Shown: piece after piece, positions 23,131 to 23,626 of the stretch
Layout: each line of letters begins with the position of its first letter
Position numbering within the stretch: position 1 is the stretch's first letter
DNA from: Baffinella frigidus
Lineage: Eukaryota; Cryptophyceae; Cryptomonadales; Baffinellaceae
Assembly (NCBI GenBank): GCA_026770585.1
Contig: MU646705.1
Coordinates: 55,018-78,643 of the forward strand
Reading direction: 5' to 3'
Length of the DNA: 23,626 nt
Notes under the pieces: generated by a model
What the model saw: only the letters and a program-made list of their open reading frames with translations
Databases searched by the model: none
What the model was told of the DNA's origin: nothing
Program-made: the position numbers and the translations under genes

Positions 23131-23540
23131 GGGGCGGAGGCTTGCACACGACCCATAGCACAGCGCTTGCGTAGGCAGGCCCGTTTTTTAAGGCTCATAG
23201 ACTTTTGTATCACTCAACTCAAGGCTCAAGGGCCTCATTTAGGACCTGTATCGAGAGTAATAAAGAAGAAGAAGGCTGGAGCAACAGAGGCCGATCGCGG
23301 CGCAAACGTTACACCTACCATTTTAGCTACGGTTGTCTAACGTTGCCACCGCGCAAACGTAGTTACACCTACCATCGTAGCTAACTCCGGGTCGCGAAGT
23401 CTGGACCCGTTAGCTAACGAAGTGAGCTAACGAAGTTAGAAAGTTTTGGCTGGTGGGGGGGGTTCGAACCTGTTTGACTGCGGGTTTTGGAGGCGGAGGC
23501 TTGCAGAGGACCCAGAGCGCAGCACTTGCGCATCCGAGGA
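23130..23540. repeat. Direct repeat pair flanking CTACCATNNTAGCTA units
   Basis: GGCGGAGGCTTGCACACGAC (23134) and GGCGGAGGCTTGCAGAGGAC (23491) begin two ~45-bp copies. Between them, GCGCAAACGTTACACCTACC (23301) is repeated at 23351, and a stem AGCTAAC..GGGTC / GACCC..GTTAGCT spans 23379-23415. AATAAA at 23260 resembles a polyadenylation signal, but no gene precedes it that I can support. Confidence 0.6.
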
Positions 23541-23626
23541 ACAGCACGCACCCCGCGAGTACCACACCTATCATCACCCCCCTCCTGTATTTCGGGGTTA
23601 GGTTGTTAGGAGTTCGAGAGAGAGAG

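Noticed and set aside
23255-23275. AATAAAG as a polyadenylation signal of a gene end
   Set aside because: No supportable coding region lies upstream; the hexamer alone is common.
23450-23475. GGTTCGAACC as a tRNA T-loop
   Set aside because: No matching cloverleaf could be drawn in the flanks.

Overview
This window looks like gene-poor, repeat-saturated eukaryotic nuclear DNA, probably subtelomeric or heterochromatic, from an organism with plant-type telomere repeats (CCCTAAA/TTTAGGG). That repeat occurs in land plants and many algae and protists. Many short inverted-repeat elements and long AT/CA/GA microsatellites argue against a prokaryote or virus. I cannot name the species; a repeat-rich microalga or other protist is my best inference. 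I found no convincing intact protein gene, rRNA, tRNA, CRISPR array, transposase or reverse transcriptase. Open frames are short, mostly lack a usable ATG, and many are translations of simple repeats.

Layout. 1-400: a 70-base G tract and purine microsatellites. 400-2,830: mostly unassigned, with a GC-rich block (1.1-1.9 kb) open on both strands. 2,830-8,500: a dense field of 120-190 bp terminal-inverted-repeat elements (MITE-like), several nested, plus minisatellites and three copies of a short exon-like module. 8,500-9,600: CCCTAAA arrays interleaved with a second exon-like module. 9,600-11,500: more MITE-like elements and a 163-bp near-perfect foldback. 11,500-13,930: telomere-like arrays, then an 800-bp degenerate sea of them. 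12,450-16,470: a palindromic family with TA at both ends. 16,800-19,000: microsatellites, a ~250-bp tandem duplication containing a coding-like fragment, and three copies of an inverted-repeat family. 18,950-21,460: three different tandem arrays (a 30-bp repeat with SacII sites, a long diverged array, and a third with two short motifs). 21,460-23,626: TTTAGGG arrays and further dispersed repeats.

How the parts relate. Family letters used below: A and B (CTAGCTCTG ends); C (palindromic, TA-flanked); D, E and L (CCACA..GTGG ends); F; G and H (TTTCATCTCGGAA-type ends); I; J; S and U (CTACCACCA ends). Several families share terminal or internal modules, which suggests groups cross-mobilised by a few absent transposases. 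The most interesting signals are (i) short exon-like modules repeated in the array, two copies differing mostly at third codon positions, (ii) another exon-like module set among telomere-type repeats with splice-like borders, and (iii) layered insertions that give a relative history. All similarity statements come from reading the sequence by eye.
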